A DNA stretch of 64,000 nt from JALYNX01 sp963724825 (GTDB taxonomy: Bacteria; Actinomycetota; Acidimicrobiia; Spongiisociales; ZC4RG35), in assembly GCA_963724825.1 (NCBI GenBank), contig CAVRWT010000001.1:62001-126000 (forward strand). The letters are read 5' to 3'. This document shows, one piece after another, positions 16,760 through 25,884 of this stretch; the stretch's first letter is position 1; the number at the start of each line of letters is the position of its first letter. Under the pieces are notes generated by a model. The model was given only the letters and a program-made list of their open reading frames with translations. It did not search any database and had not been told where the DNA came from. The position numbers were made by a program, and so were the translations under genes.

Positions 16760-17480
16760 CTATGCGAGCGCGCCACCGACGGCAGTGCCGATGAGCCAGG
16801 CAAGAAGCCCACCGATCCCGGCGATCATCATGTTCTCGAGACCGGAGCGAACCCAGTTGTTGCGGGTCACCCGGGCCTTCACCACTCCCACCACGAACAG
16901 GCCCCCAAGGGACAGGATCGATGCCCAGATCAGGGCGGGCGCAATGGAATCGAAGACCATGAAGGGGATGATCGAAGACAGTTGACCCCACCAGGAAGAG
17001 AGCACCGGAGGCGAACATTGCCCGGTATGGGGAACGGCGTTCGGATTCGACGAATCCGAACTCGAGGGCCTTCATCGCGTTGAGCATCGCCTCGTCGGAG
17101 CTGGCAAAGGCGGCGACCACGCCCTCGAGGTCGTCCTCGGCGATCCCCATGTCGGCGAACATCTCCCGGAGCTGGCCCACCTCCGTGCTCCGGTGGTCCT
17201 TGATGTGCACCCGCTCGAGAGCCATCTCGGCTTCGAGCACCTCGTCCTGGGACTTGGTGGCCAGGTACTCGCCGGCAGCCATCGAGACCGCCCCGGCAAG
17301 TGCCCCGGCCAGACCGGTCAAGAGCACCTGGCTGGTGTCGAGACCACCTCCGGCGACGCCAACCACGAGCAGATAGATCGAGACCAGCCCGTCGTTGACC
17401 CCGAGAATGATGTCCCGCCAGTACTGCCTGGTCTCCCCGATGTGGGGCTCGTATGGCGGGGAGCTGTTGTCAGAGGTCAT
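16760..17480 (-). CDS. VIT1/CCC1-family metal transporter (one frameshift)
   Basis: About 239 residues when one base is removed near 16982 (a doubled base inside VGS-LSSIIPF). Members move Fe2+ or Mn2+ across membranes. The N-terminal helix has YWRDIILGVNDGLVSIYLLV with the metal-site Asn-Asp-Gly. MAAGEYLATKSQDEV leads into the cytosolic metal-binding helical region rich in Glu (EAEMALERVHIKDH). Two helix pairs follow after the break. The ATG at 17480 overlaps the 3' end of the upstream amidohydrolase by 11 bases. Confidence 0.8.
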
Positions 17481-18627
17481 TCTGCATTCCGAGCAGTGCG
17501 GCAACGCCGGCCTGGATCCCGAATCCGATCGCAGCCTCGTCGAGTTGGAACGAGGGTGAGTGAAGGTCACCACCAGAACCGCCACCGCCCAAGCGGAACA
17601 GGGCTCCCGGTACCCGCGTCAGATAGTGGGCGAAGTCCTCACCACCCATGCTCGCCTCGGTCGGGACCACTACTCCGGGGCCGAGCACTCCGGCGATCCC
17701 CGAGACGGCGGACTCCACCACGCCGACATCGTTGACGACCGGTGGGATGGCCTGGGAGTAGGTGAGGGCATAGGTGGCATCCGAGACGGCGAGCAATGAG
17801 CCCACCGCTTTTTCGACGAGACCGGGGAGCGTCGCCCACAGCGCACCGTCGAGGGTGCGCACCGTTCCCTCGAGCTCGACCCGGGTTGGGATCACATTGC
17901 CGGCTTCCCCTCCATGGATCGATCCGAAAGCGATCGTGAGCGGGCTCCGGGCATCGACGGTTCGGCGAAGCCAACCCGGAAGCTCGTGCACCAGGCGGGC
18001 GGCGTCGGCGATGAGGTCGACCGTCCGGTGAGGCCTCGCGGTGTGACCCCCAGGCCCTTCGAGAACCAAGGTGAACTTGTCGGCGCTCGCCGTGATCGGC
18101 CCCGGGCGGCTCCCGATCCGGCCCGTGGCCAGAGTCGGATCGATGTGGAAGGCAATCAGCCCCTTTAGCCCGTCGACGAGGCCCTCATGGACCATTTCGA
18201 CGGCCCCGCCGGGGAATGACTCCTCCGCCGGTTGGAAGAGGATTCGGACCCCGGATGGGAGGTCCATCCGATCGAGAACTGCCGCGACACCGAACGCGAT
18301 CGCGGCGTGTGCATCGTGTCCGCAGGCGTGCATCCAACCGGGTCGCTCGGAGATGGGATCGTTCTCCTCAGGCTCGGTGATGGGGAGGGCGTCCAGGTCC
18401 GCCCGGAAACCGATTGTGGGCCGATCTCCGATGTCGACCCAGAGCCCGGTCCGAGGAGCCCGTCGATGGTGGCTGATCCCGCTCTCGGCCAAGGCTGTCG
18501 CGATCAGTTCTGTCGTCTGATGCTCTTCGTGGGCACCTTCCGGATGCCTGTGGAGCATGCGGCGGAGATCAAGGGCAAGAGGTGTGATCTCGCCGGACAG
18601 CCCGGCGACCCGCTCGGGATCGGTCAT
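17470..18627 (-). CDS. M20-family amidohydrolase
   Basis: A 385-residue zinc amidohydrolase of the M20D type (N-acyl-amino-acid or hippurate-like substrates). Metal and catalytic motifs are present: GFRADLDALPI, HACGHDAHAAIAFG, FQPAEESFPGGA with the catalytic Glu pair, a central lid domain (GPGGHTARPHRTVDLI), and the C-terminal GGEDFAHYLTRVPGALF. There is no signal peptide, so it is cytosolic. The substrate is not defined by sequence. It starts 6 bases after a TAACCT box and is transcribed towards the VIT transporter. Confidence 0.88.
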   Translation of the reverse strand: MTDPERVAGLSGEITPLALDLRRMLHRHPEGAHEEHQTTELIATALAESGISHHRRAPRTGLWVDIGDRPTIGFRADLDALPITEPEENDPISERPGWMHACGHDAHAAIAFGVAAVLDRMDLPSGVRILFQPAEESFPGGAVEMVHEGLVDGLKGLIAFHIDPTLATGRIGSRPGPITASADKFTLVLEGPGGHTARPHRTVDLIADAARLVHELPGWLRRTVDARSPLTIAFGSIHGGEAGNVIPTRVELEGTVRTLDGALWATLPGLVEKAVGSLLAVSDATYALTYSQAIPPVVNDVGVVESAVSGIAGVLGPGVVVPTEASMGGEDFAHYLTRVPGALFRLGGGGSGGDLHSPSFQLDEAAIGFGIQAGVAALLGMQNDL

Positions 18628-18633
18628 CCTTCG

Positions 18634-18639
18634 AGGTTA
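18634..18639 (-). promoter_or_regulatory. Leaderless-type -10 box for M20 amidohydrolase
   Basis: TAACCT (minus strand) lies 6 bases before the ATG at 18627, within the 16-base gap to glnE. Confidence 0.5.
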
Positions 18640-18643
18640 CCGG

Positions 18644-21406
18644 TCACTCGTAGAACCTCCTCTCAAACACGCCCCGCGCTCGCCTCGTCACCCGCCGGTA
18701 TTGATCTCGCAATTCGGCGGCCCTCGGATAGCCGAGTGAACTGGCGAGGCGGATCAACTCGTCGGGGTCGGTGGGCAACGAGTCCGAGGCGCGGCCCACC
18801 TGGAGGTGGAGACGGAGCCGGACCCGGGTACAGAACATGTAGGACTCCCGCAGGGTTTCTTCTTCGACCCGAGTGAGCAGGTCATGGTCACGAAGCTGGC
18901 CCAGGGCGTCGAGAGTCCCCGCTACCCGGAGGGCAGGCATTTCGAACCCGTGTCGGATCTGGAGGATCTGGGTGAGGAACTCGATGTCGCTCAGGCTGCC
19001 CTTGCCCAATTTGAGGTGGAAGTCGGGGTCCTCCCCAGGCGGGATGCGCTCCTTCTCCACCCGGGCCTTGATGTCGCGGATCGATCGGATGAAGGATTCG
19101 GAGAGGTCTTCACGCCAGACGACCGGCTCGATCACCGCGACGAAGGCGGCAGCAACCTCATCGTCTCCAGCCGCCGGGCGTGCCCGTACCAACGCCAGGA
19201 CCTCCCACGGCTCCGCCCACTCTTCGTAATAGCGGCGGTAGCTGTCCACTGACCGGGCCAGCGGGCCCCGCCGACCTTCGGGGCGGATCTCGGCGTCCAG
19301 CATGTAGGCATCACCATGGCGATTCGGCTCGGAAAGGACCTTGGCAAGGTCGGTAGCGATGCGGAGCCCCTGGTCACGCTCCGGCTCCGGATCGAAGACA
19401 TACATGACGTCGAGGTCTGACCCGTACGAGAGCTCGCGTCCTCCCCATTTGCCCATCGCAACCACCGCAAACCCTTTGGGATCCGCATCGGTGACGATGT
19501 GCAGGGCACCGGCGACCGCGGCATCGGCGCTGTCTGTGAGCGCGGTGAGCGTCTCCGGCGTCGATCCCTCACCGAGGATGTCACGGGCCGCGATTCTCAG
19601 CTTGCGCCGGCGGGTGAAGCGTCTGACGGTGCCCACCTTGGCGTCGAAGTCAGGTCGCGAATCGAGGAGGCCGAGCAGCCTTTCGATCTCGGCCTGCCGG
19701 GGCCGGATGTCACCGAGGAGGGCGGCGTCGGCGAGCCGGGGGACGAATTCCGGGATCCGGTCGATGAGTTGCCCAATGAGCCGGCTGGTTCCCAGCAAGA
19801 GGCAGAGCCGTTCGCCGGCCAGCGGGTTGTTCTCCAGCATCGTGATCAACGCCGAGTGGTCCGTTGCGTTTGCGAGGAGAACGCGCAGCTGTGACAGGCC
19901 GAGGTCAGGGTTCGGCGATATCGAGAGCCAGTCGAGGAAGAGCGGGAGCATCTGATGCATTGCCCGCGAGCGCCGGCTGAGCCCTGCGGTGAGCTCTTCG
20001 AGGGCTCGCCTTGCCGCTTCGAGGTCCGAGAACCCGAGGGCCTCGAGTCGGAGCGCGGCCTGCTCGACACCTAGCCGGGCGCTCGACGAGCCGACCAGTG
20101 CATCGAGAACCGGCCGGAAATACAGGCGCTCATGGGCATCGCGAACCACCGACCGCACTTCGCGCAGACGTTCCTCCAATTCCCGTTGCGGGTCGTGCTG
20201 GAACCCAAGAGAACGTGCAATCCGGGCGCGGGCCATTGGCTCGGTGGGCAGCTCGTGGGTCTGGCGAAGGTCCCAGAGTTGGATCCGGTGCTCGAGATTC
20301 CTCAGGAACCGGTAGGCGTCGACCAGCGCCTCGTGGTCTTCCTCCGAGACGAATCCATGTGCGGCGAGGCTGTCCAATGCGTCCAGAGTCGCCGGTGCTC
20401 TCAACTCCGGATCGAGGCGCCCGTGGACCAATTGCAGGAGTTGGACCGAGAACTCGATATCCCGGATCCCACCCCGGGACCTCTTGATATCGGCCTGGTC
20501 GGCGCCTTGTTCCACCTGTTCCTTGATGCGGCGAATGCTCCGCAGCGACTCGACATCCAGGCCGCGCTCCCAGATGACCTGCTCGGTGAGTGCCGCGAAT
20601 CGACTTCCCAGGTCTGGGTCACCACAGGCCCACCGTGCTTTGAGCAGGGCCTGAAGCTCCCATGCCTCCCCCCATTGCTCGTAATAGCGGGCGTAGCTCT
20701 CCAAGGTGCGCGAGAGCGGCCCGATCGAGCCCTCCGGGCGCAGATCGAGGTCGACCTCGAGAGCAGCCCCGTCTCCAGTCGGCGTCGAGAGGATGGTCAC
20801 CAGTCGACTCGCCAGGGCAAGGGCTGCCGATCGGCTTGCCGTCTCCTCTTCGTCGACGTTGTCGTGGATCAAGACGAAGTCGACGTCCGATGAGTAGTTC
20901 AGCTCCCGCGCTCCCCATTTTCCCATTGCGATGACGGCGAAGGGCAGGGCGTGGACGATCGGGTGCCTCTCGGCGATTTCGAGACGAGCCCGGTCGAGTG
21001 CGTGGGAGACGATTCGGTCCACCGCATCCGAATAGCGGGCCACGGCCTCGGTCAGGTCGATCGCTCCGGAAAGATCGTCGCCGGCGATCGTGGCCAGGGC
21101 GTGATGCAACTGCAGGGTCACGGTCCCCTGGTTGTCGTCGGTGAGCAGCCACGGATTCCTGGAGAGACTCCGGCTCAGAGCGCGACTGGATCCGACCAGG
21201 GCGGTGAGACGCCGCCGGGCTTCAGGGTCTTCGGGTATCTCTGGGGCGGCCTCGAGGATGGGGAGCAAGCGGTCGAGGGCGCCTGAGGGGTCCGGTCCGG
21301 ACGAGACCCCTTCTGCGAGCTCTCGTCGGATCGCCGGGTCGGGAACCGCTTGGCGCAGTCTCTCCTCGGCCAGCGCTGCCGGCGTCGCATTCCTCGGATC
21401 GGTCAC
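18644..21406 (-). CDS. glnE: Bifunctional glutamine synthetase adenylyltransferase/deadenylase
   Basis: A 920-residue enzyme that adds AMP to, or removes it from, glutamine synthetase according to nitrogen status. Two nucleotidyltransferase domains are seen, each with its catalytic acidic pair: GKWGARELNYSSDVDF in the N-terminal half and GKWGGRELSYGSDLDVMYV in the C-terminal half, each followed by DLRPEGSIGPL or EIRPEGRRGPLA and helical linker segments. Length is close to the family norm. It starts at GTG, 7 bases after a TAGCCT box, and is divergent from nadE across only 35 bases. Confidence 0.94.
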   Translation of the reverse strand: MTDPRNATPAALAEERLRQAVPDPAIRRELAEGVSSGPDPSGALDRLLPILEAAPEIPEDPEARRRLTALVGSSRALSRSLSRNPWLLTDDNQGTVTLQLHHALATIAGDDLSGAIDLTEAVARYSDAVDRIVSHALDRARLEIAERHPIVHALPFAVIAMGKWGARELNYSSDVDFVLIHDNVDEEETASRSAALALASRLVTILSTPTGDGAALEVDLDLRPEGSIGPLSRTLESYARYYEQWGEAWELQALLKARWACGDPDLGSRFAALTEQVIWERGLDVESLRSIRRIKEQVEQGADQADIKRSRGGIRDIEFSVQLLQLVHGRLDPELRAPATLDALDSLAAHGFVSEEDHEALVDAYRFLRNLEHRIQLWDLRQTHELPTEPMARARIARSLGFQHDPQRELEERLREVRSVVRDAHERLYFRPVLDALVGSSSARLGVEQAALRLEALGFSDLEAARRALEELTAGLSRRSRAMHQMLPLFLDWLSISPNPDLGLSQLRVLLANATDHSALITMLENNPLAGERLCLLLGTSRLIGQLIDRIPEFVPRLADAALLGDIRPRQAEIERLLGLLDSRPDFDAKVGTVRRFTRRRKLRIAARDILGEGSTPETLTALTDSADAAVAGALHIVTDADPKGFAVVAMGKWGGRELSYGSDLDVMYVFDPEPERDQGLRIATDLAKVLSEPNRHGDAYMLDAEIRPEGRRGPLARSVDSYRRYYEEWAEPWEVLALVRARPAAGDDEVAAAFVAVIEPVVWREDLSESFIRSIRDIKARVEKERIPPGEDPDFHLKLGKGSLSDIEFLTQILQIRHGFEMPALRVAGTLDALGQLRDHDLLTRVEEETLRESYMFCTRVRLRLHLQVGRASDSLPTDPDELIRLASSLGYPRAAELRDQYRRVTRRARGVFERRFYE

Positions 21407-21413
21407 AGGGCTC

Positions 21414-21419
21414 AGGCTA
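21414..21419 (-). promoter_or_regulatory. Leaderless-type -10 box for glnE
   Basis: TAGCCT (minus strand) is 7 bases before the GTG of glnE. It lies back-to-back with the nadE promoter. Confidence 0.5.
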
Positions 21420-21429
21420 AGGGGAGGCG

Positions 21430-21435
21430 TATCGT
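21430..21435 (+). promoter_or_regulatory. Leaderless-type -10 box for nadE
   Basis: TATCGT is 6 bases before the ATG at 21442. Only 10 bases separate it from the glnE -10 box, so the two polymerases must overlap here. Confidence 0.5.
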
Positions 21436-21441
21436 GGCGGT

Positions 21442-23097
21442 ATGCCAGTTCGGGTCGCCGGGGGACAACTCAATCTGACAGTCGGCGACCTCGGGGGAAA
21501 CGAGGCGCGAATCGCCGAGGTCATGGCGTGGGCGGAGAGCCAGGGCGCGGACGTCCTCTTGCTCCCTGAATTGGCCATAAACGGGTATCCCCCGGAGGAT
21601 CTCGTGCTCCGTCGGGACTTCGTGAAGGCGGGAATCGAAGTTCGCGATCGGCTCGCCGAGCGGTCGGGCCGCATGGCCGTCGTGGTCGGGTTCGTCGATT
21701 TCGCCGACCCGGTTGTCAGGGGTGCCCCGGACTCCCAGGAGCGATCCGTGGCCAATGCCGCGGCCATCCTCCACGAGGGGAAAGTGGTCGGTGTCTATCA
21801 CAAGGTGCTTTTGCCCAATTACGGGGTGTTCGACGAGGACCGGTATTTCTCCGTCGGTACCAGGCCCGACGCGACCTGGGACCTGGAGGGAACCGTGGTC
21901 GGGGTCTCGATTTGTGAGGACATATGGGTGGCCGACGGGCCGCCGGCACAGCAGGCGACCTCCGGGGCTCGGCTTCTGCTCAACATCAATGCCTCTCCGT
22001 TCCATCGGGGCAAGGCGCTCGACAGGGAGCGCATGATCATCGAGAGGGCACAGGCCAGCTCCACTCCGGTGGTGTATCTGAATCTGGTCGGGGGCCAGGA
22101 CGAGCTGGTCTTCGACGGGGCTTCGTTGGTCGTCTCCGCCGAAGGCACGGTGATCCATCGATCGCCCCAGTTCGAGGAGGATCTGTTCGTCGTCGATGTC
22201 CCCTTGCCCGGTGAAGATGCAGGGTCGACCTCACTGACCCCGCTGCTCGACCCGATCGAGGAGGTGTATCGAGCATTGACGACCGGCCTCGGTGACTACG
22301 TCCGCAAGAACGGGTTCCGTTCGGTGGTGATCGGCCTCTCGGGCGGCATCGATTCGGCGCTCACCGCGGTCATCGCGGCTGATGCATTGGGTCCCGACGG
22401 GGTGTGGGGACTGGCCATGCCCACGCGCTTCTCGTCCCAGCACTCGGTGGACGATGCGGTTGAACTGGCCGCCAACCTCGGCATCAGGATCGACCAGGTG
22501 CCGGTCGACGAGATCTACGCCTCGTACCTGACAACCCTCGACCCTCTCTTCGCCGGCACGAGCTTTGGCGTGGCTGAGGAGAATCTCCAGGCGCGGGCCA
22601 GAGGGGCCATCCTGATGGCGATCTCCAACAAACATGGCCCGATGGTGGTGGCCACGGGAAACAAGTCGGAGATGGCGGCGGGGTACGCAACGCTGTACGG
22701 CGACATGGTGGGTGGCTACGCGGTGCTCAAGGATGTCTTCAAGACCCTGGTCTACGACCTGGCTCGCTGGCGCAACAAGGATGGGAATGTGATTCCCCAG
22801 AGCAGCATCGACAAGGCGCCTTCGGCCGAGTTGCGACCCGATCAGAAAGACTCCGATTCGTTGCCTCCCTATGAGGTGCTCGACGCGATTCTCGAGCGAT
22901 ACATCGAAGACGATTGGAGCGTCGGCGACATCGTCGCCGAGGGTTACGACCCGGCCCTGGTTGCCAGGGTGTGCCGCATGGTCGATCGGAATGAGTACAA
23001 GCGGCGACAGGCCGCCCCCGGGGTGAAGATCACCACCAAGGCCTTCGGCAAGGATCGCCGTCTCCCCATCACCAACGCCTACCAGCCACCGCTATGA
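21442..23097 (+). CDS. nadE: Glutamine-dependent NAD+ synthetase
   Basis: A 551-residue two-domain enzyme for the last step of NAD synthesis. The N-terminal nitrilase-like glutaminase has its Glu (LLLPELAINGYPPEDL), Lys (YHKVLLPNYGVFDE) and Cys (GVSICEDIW). The C-terminal ATP-pyrophosphatase domain has GLSGGIDSALT, NLQARARGAILMAISNKHG and TGNKSEMAAGYATLYGDMVGGYA. At 551 residues it is the shorter bacterial form, not the ~680-residue form of mycobacteria. It overlaps the next gene by 4 bases (ATGA). Confidence 0.95.
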   Translation: MPVRVAGGQLNLTVGDLGGNEARIAEVMAWAESQGADVLLLPELAINGYPPEDLVLRRDFVKAGIEVRDRLAERSGRMAVVVGFVDFADPVVRGAPDSQERSVANAAAILHEGKVVGVYHKVLLPNYGVFDEDRYFSVGTRPDATWDLEGTVVGVSICEDIWVADGPPAQQATSGARLLLNINASPFHRGKALDRERMIIERAQASSTPVVYLNLVGGQDELVFDGASLVVSAEGTVIHRSPQFEEDLFVVDVPLPGEDAGSTSLTPLLDPIEEVYRALTTGLGDYVRKNGFRSVVIGLSGGIDSALTAVIAADALGPDGVWGLAMPTRFSSQHSVDDAVELAANLGIRIDQVPVDEIYASYLTTLDPLFAGTSFGVAEENLQARARGAILMAISNKHGPMVVATGNKSEMAAGYATLYGDMVGGYAVLKDVFKTLVYDLARWRNKDGNVIPQSSIDKAPSAELRPDQKDSDSLPPYEVLDAILERYIEDDWSVGDIVAEGYDPALVARVCRMVDRNEYKRRQAAPGVKITTKAFGKDRRLPITNAYQPPL

Positions 23098-23900
23098 CCT
23101 CGACCATCCTCATCAACGGCGTTGCCTCGCCCGACGGAGTCCCGGTGACCGATTCGTCGGTGTTGCGCGGCGACGGATGCTTCGAGGTCCTCAAGGCCTA
23201 CAAGGGAGTCCCCTTCACTCTGGACGCCCATCTCGACCGATTGGAGCGGAGTGCGTCTGCTCTGGCCATCGATCTCCCGCCTCGAGCTGACATCGCACGC
23301 TGGATCGAGACAGTGGCTGCCGAATGCCCGGAGTGCGCGGTCCGGGTGATCGTCACCCGAGGGTCGGCCGTCCCCGGCGAGCCCGGCGAGCCGCTGGTCA
23401 TCGTCTTCGCCCACCCCTGGGGCGGGAGTCGCGGCCCCGCCCGCCTCTTGCCGGTGGTGGCGCCATGGCATGCCGCCGGGGTGCCCTGGGACCTGGCGGG
23501 CGCCAAGGTCCTCTCCTACGCGCCGAATTTGTCGGCAACCCGTCGGGCCGTCGGTGAGGGCTATGACGACGCCCTCTTGCTCACGGTCGACGAGTTGATG
23601 CTGGAGGGCCCGACGTTTTGTGTGGCCTGGGTGGTGGACGGCGTTCTGGAGACACCGTCGTTGGACCTGGGGATCCTGGATTCGATAACCCGCAGGGTCG
23701 TGCTCGAGGATGCGGTTCGTCTCGGGATCCCAATCGTGGAAGGGCGATGGCCCCTGCAACGCCTCGAGGAGGCGTCCGAGGTGATGGCGCTATCCACGAT
23801 CCGGGAGGTCCAACCGATTTCGATGGTCGGGGAGATGGCCTTTGGTGAGGGCCCGGTCACCAGTGACCTGGCCCGGGTCTTTGCTCAGCGCCTGAGCTGA
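23094..23900 (+). CDS. Class IV aminotransferase (PabC/branched-chain type)
   Basis: A 268-residue PLP enzyme of fold type IV. It opens with ILINGVASPDGVPVTDSSVLRG and CFEVLKAYKGVPFTLDAHLDRL, typical of aminodeoxychorismate lyase (folate pathway) and D-amino-acid/branched-chain aminotransferases. AKVLSYAPNLSATRRAVGEG, around residues 137-156, has Tyr/Ala where lysine is usual in AKTTSYLPNVLARR-like segments, so the catalytic lysine assignment needs care. LMLEGPTFCVAWVVDG and EVMALSTIREVQPI follow. It is coupled to nadE by an ATGA overlap. Confidence 0.72.
   Translation: MTSTILINGVASPDGVPVTDSSVLRGDGCFEVLKAYKGVPFTLDAHLDRLERSASALAIDLPPRADIARWIETVAAECPECAVRVIVTRGSAVPGEPGEPLVIVFAHPWGGSRGPARLLPVVAPWHAAGVPWDLAGAKVLSYAPNLSATRRAVGEGYDDALLLTVDELMLEGPTFCVAWVVDGVLETPSLDLGILDSITRRVVLEDAVRLGIPIVEGRWPLQRLEEASEVMALSTIREVQPISMVGEMAFGEGPVTSDLARVFAQRLS
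23883..23897. terminator. Hairpin at overlapping convergent gene ends
   Basis: GCTCAG-CGC-CTGAGC, a perfect 6-bp stem that includes the M23 peptidase stop codon and ends one base before the aminotransferase stop. It probably ends transcription in both directions. Confidence 0.55.
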
Positions 23901-25280
23901 TTCAACGCCACGCAGTCGATCGAAGGTCCGACCACCCACCGCACCAGGCTGATCAAGGCAGACTCCCTCGTGACCAGCTGCTCATCGTCGAGAGGCGGTC
24001 GGCATCCTCCGATGAGCCCATCCGCCCTGAGCTGGGCCTCTGCTTCTTCGGCTGTCGGGTAGGTCTCGAGTTGGTCCATCCCGGTCACGACTTCAGGGTT
24101 CTTGATCGCCGCGTTGGGGACCCGATCCAGGGCCCAGGCGGCGACTCTGGCCAGATCGGTCTCAGTCACCCCGAATTCCAGGCAAGGCTCGGCTGTTGGA
24201 CAGCCCAAGAGCTCGTCGATGACCCGTTGCTCGTCGCCGAGGGGCTCGAAGACCTGGGGCACTTCCTGGAAGCGACCCTCGATCAGGGGCGGTTCACCGC
24301 CGCCGAGGTGACGGGCGATGTCGCGGATGAACTCGGGGTCGGCGACTTGATCCGGGCAGAAGTCGAGCCCCGACTCGTCGCATGGCAGGTAGAGACCTTC
24401 GGACAGCAGTCTCCCGGCCACCCACTGAGCAGCGCGGCCTGTGTTGTCCAGGTAAGGCCATGTTGGGTTGGCGTCGGGGAACTCTGCCTTCAGTCGGGCC
24501 CTTCGCAGGCTCGGCACGGGATCGACGGCAACACCCGACGGGCTTCGCAACTCGAAGTGGAGATGATCGACGGTCTCTTCGGCATTCCCTGAGTCGCCGA
24601 CCCAGCCGATGATCTCCCCTGCCTCGACCTTGGTCCCGACGATGAGGTCGGACCGAACCCCAGCCCCCAGGCCGTCGTCGGTCCCATAGTGATCGTTGTT
24701 GAGATGGACGTAGACCGACTGCCAGCCATCGTCGTGGCGGATCACAATCGAGCAACAGTTTTCGGTCCCAACCTCTTGGGTCACCTTGGTGACCCTGCCG
24801 TCGGCCACCGCAACGACCGGAGTCAGCTTCGGGGCGTGGATGTCGGTCCCTTCGTGATGACGGGCGCCGTGATCCCGATCCTCACCGAATGTGTCTCTGA
24901 CCTGGCTCCGATAGAGGACCGGCCACACGAGTCGGTATTCGAACGGTGTGCACTTGCCCGGTCTTGGAGGGGTGGGAATGCGAAGTGCTCGAGCCAGCGG
25001 GGATCGTGGTCGTCGACTCGCCTTCGATTGTCGTCGAGGTCGAATCCGGAATCGTCGTCGAGGTGGTCGTCGATGAAGAAGTGGTGGTGGTCGAACCGGG
25101 GAGCGTGGAAGGCGTGGTGGGTCGGCTTGGCGGCTTGTCGGGCGGAAAGAGGTCGTTGATGGTGACCGGCGGGCACATCACGGCTGCCTCAACCGGAGCG
25201 GGAGATCCTCCCACCACGATCAAGGCCGCGCTCATTCCCAGGACGGCCACGATGGCAGCCCCGAACCTGCCAGGTGTCAT
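23885..25280 (-). CDS. Secreted M23-family peptidase (one frameshift)
   Basis: About 464 residues after removing one base from the G-run at 24969-24972 (plus strand). The signal peptide ends near SPAPVEAAV. A Thr/Ser-rich linker follows. The corrected junction then reads PPRPGKCTPFEYRLVWPVL into the catalytic domain. Zinc motifs are HHEGTDIHAP and VDHLHFELR, as in lysostaphin/LytM-type endopeptidases, which usually cut peptidoglycan cross-bridges. The C-terminal ~200 residues are an unrecognised domain. A TAGCCT box 6 bases upstream supports the ATG at 25280. Confidence 0.82.
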
Positions 25281-25286
25281 GGGTGC

Positions 25287-25292
25287 AGGCTA
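25287..25292 (-). promoter_or_regulatory. Leaderless-type -10 box for M23 peptidase
   Basis: TAGCCT (minus strand), 6 bases before the ATG at 25280. It is divergent from the TAACGT box at 25331 for the lipoprotein gene. Confidence 0.5.
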
Positions 25293-25330
25293 ACCCGAGT
25301 CAGCCTTGCCGGGAACCGCCCGATCCGCGG

Positions 25331-25336
25331 TAACGT
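25331..25336 (+). promoter_or_regulatory. Possible -10 box for lipoprotein gene
   Basis: TAACGT lies 9 bases before the ATG at 25346. Confidence 0.4.
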
Positions 25337-25345
25337 TCATCGGGC

Positions 25346-25859
25346 ATGAATCTCCGCAAGATCGCCCTGTCCCTGATCCCGCTGGTGGCTCTCGCAGTTC
25401 TCGCCGCGGCTTGTGACGGCGGCGAAGCAGCCCTGACCACGACCTCCTCACTGATCACGGGCTCCGGCGATGGGACCTCGACGACGACGGTGGCCGTTCC
25501 CGACGATCAGACGAGCACCACCCTCGTCGGCCAGGTGGTGGCCAGCTACGAGATCGTTGCCCGCGAGCCCGGAACGGATGGGGAGACGGTCTACGTGGTC
25601 ATCCCTCCCGGCACCTATACGGACGTCGATATCGAGAACTTCCTCGGCGAGCTCTATGACTCGGGCACTGCCACCTACGGGGCGGAGATCTTCGATGACG
25701 CCGCGGCGGTCGACTGCCTATCTCAAGGCGGAGGCCGATCGGACGCCGGAAGAGGTCGAGCTGATCGAGCTGCATCACTTTGCGAGCCTCGTCGGGGGGA
25801 CGACCATTCGGTTCCAGGGCCCGTTCGCCGAATCAGGTGAGTTCGTCCTCGGCAGCTGA
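25346..25859 (+). CDS. Predicted lipoprotein (one frameshift)
   Basis: About 170 residues after removing a T at 25715 (GTCGAC-T-GCCTAT). The lipoprotein signal MNLRKIALSLIPLVALAVLAAAC has its lipobox cysteine at residue 23. A Ser/Thr-rich linker follows, then a compact domain (VYVVIPPGTYTDVDIENFLG) resembling exported actinobacterial proteins of unknown function. In the corrected frame the protein ends HHFASLVGGTTIRFQGPFAE. There are no catalytic motifs. It converges on mgtE. Confidence 0.65.
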
Positions 25860-25868
25860 GCAGTCGGC

Positions 25869-25884
25869 GGCCCTGGTTAGGGCC
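25869..25884. terminator. Hairpin between lipoprotein gene and mgtE
   Basis: GGCCCT-GGTT-AGGGCC, a perfect 6-bp stem filling most of the 25-base gap between two convergent genes and ending one base before the mgtE stop codon. Confidence 0.6.
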
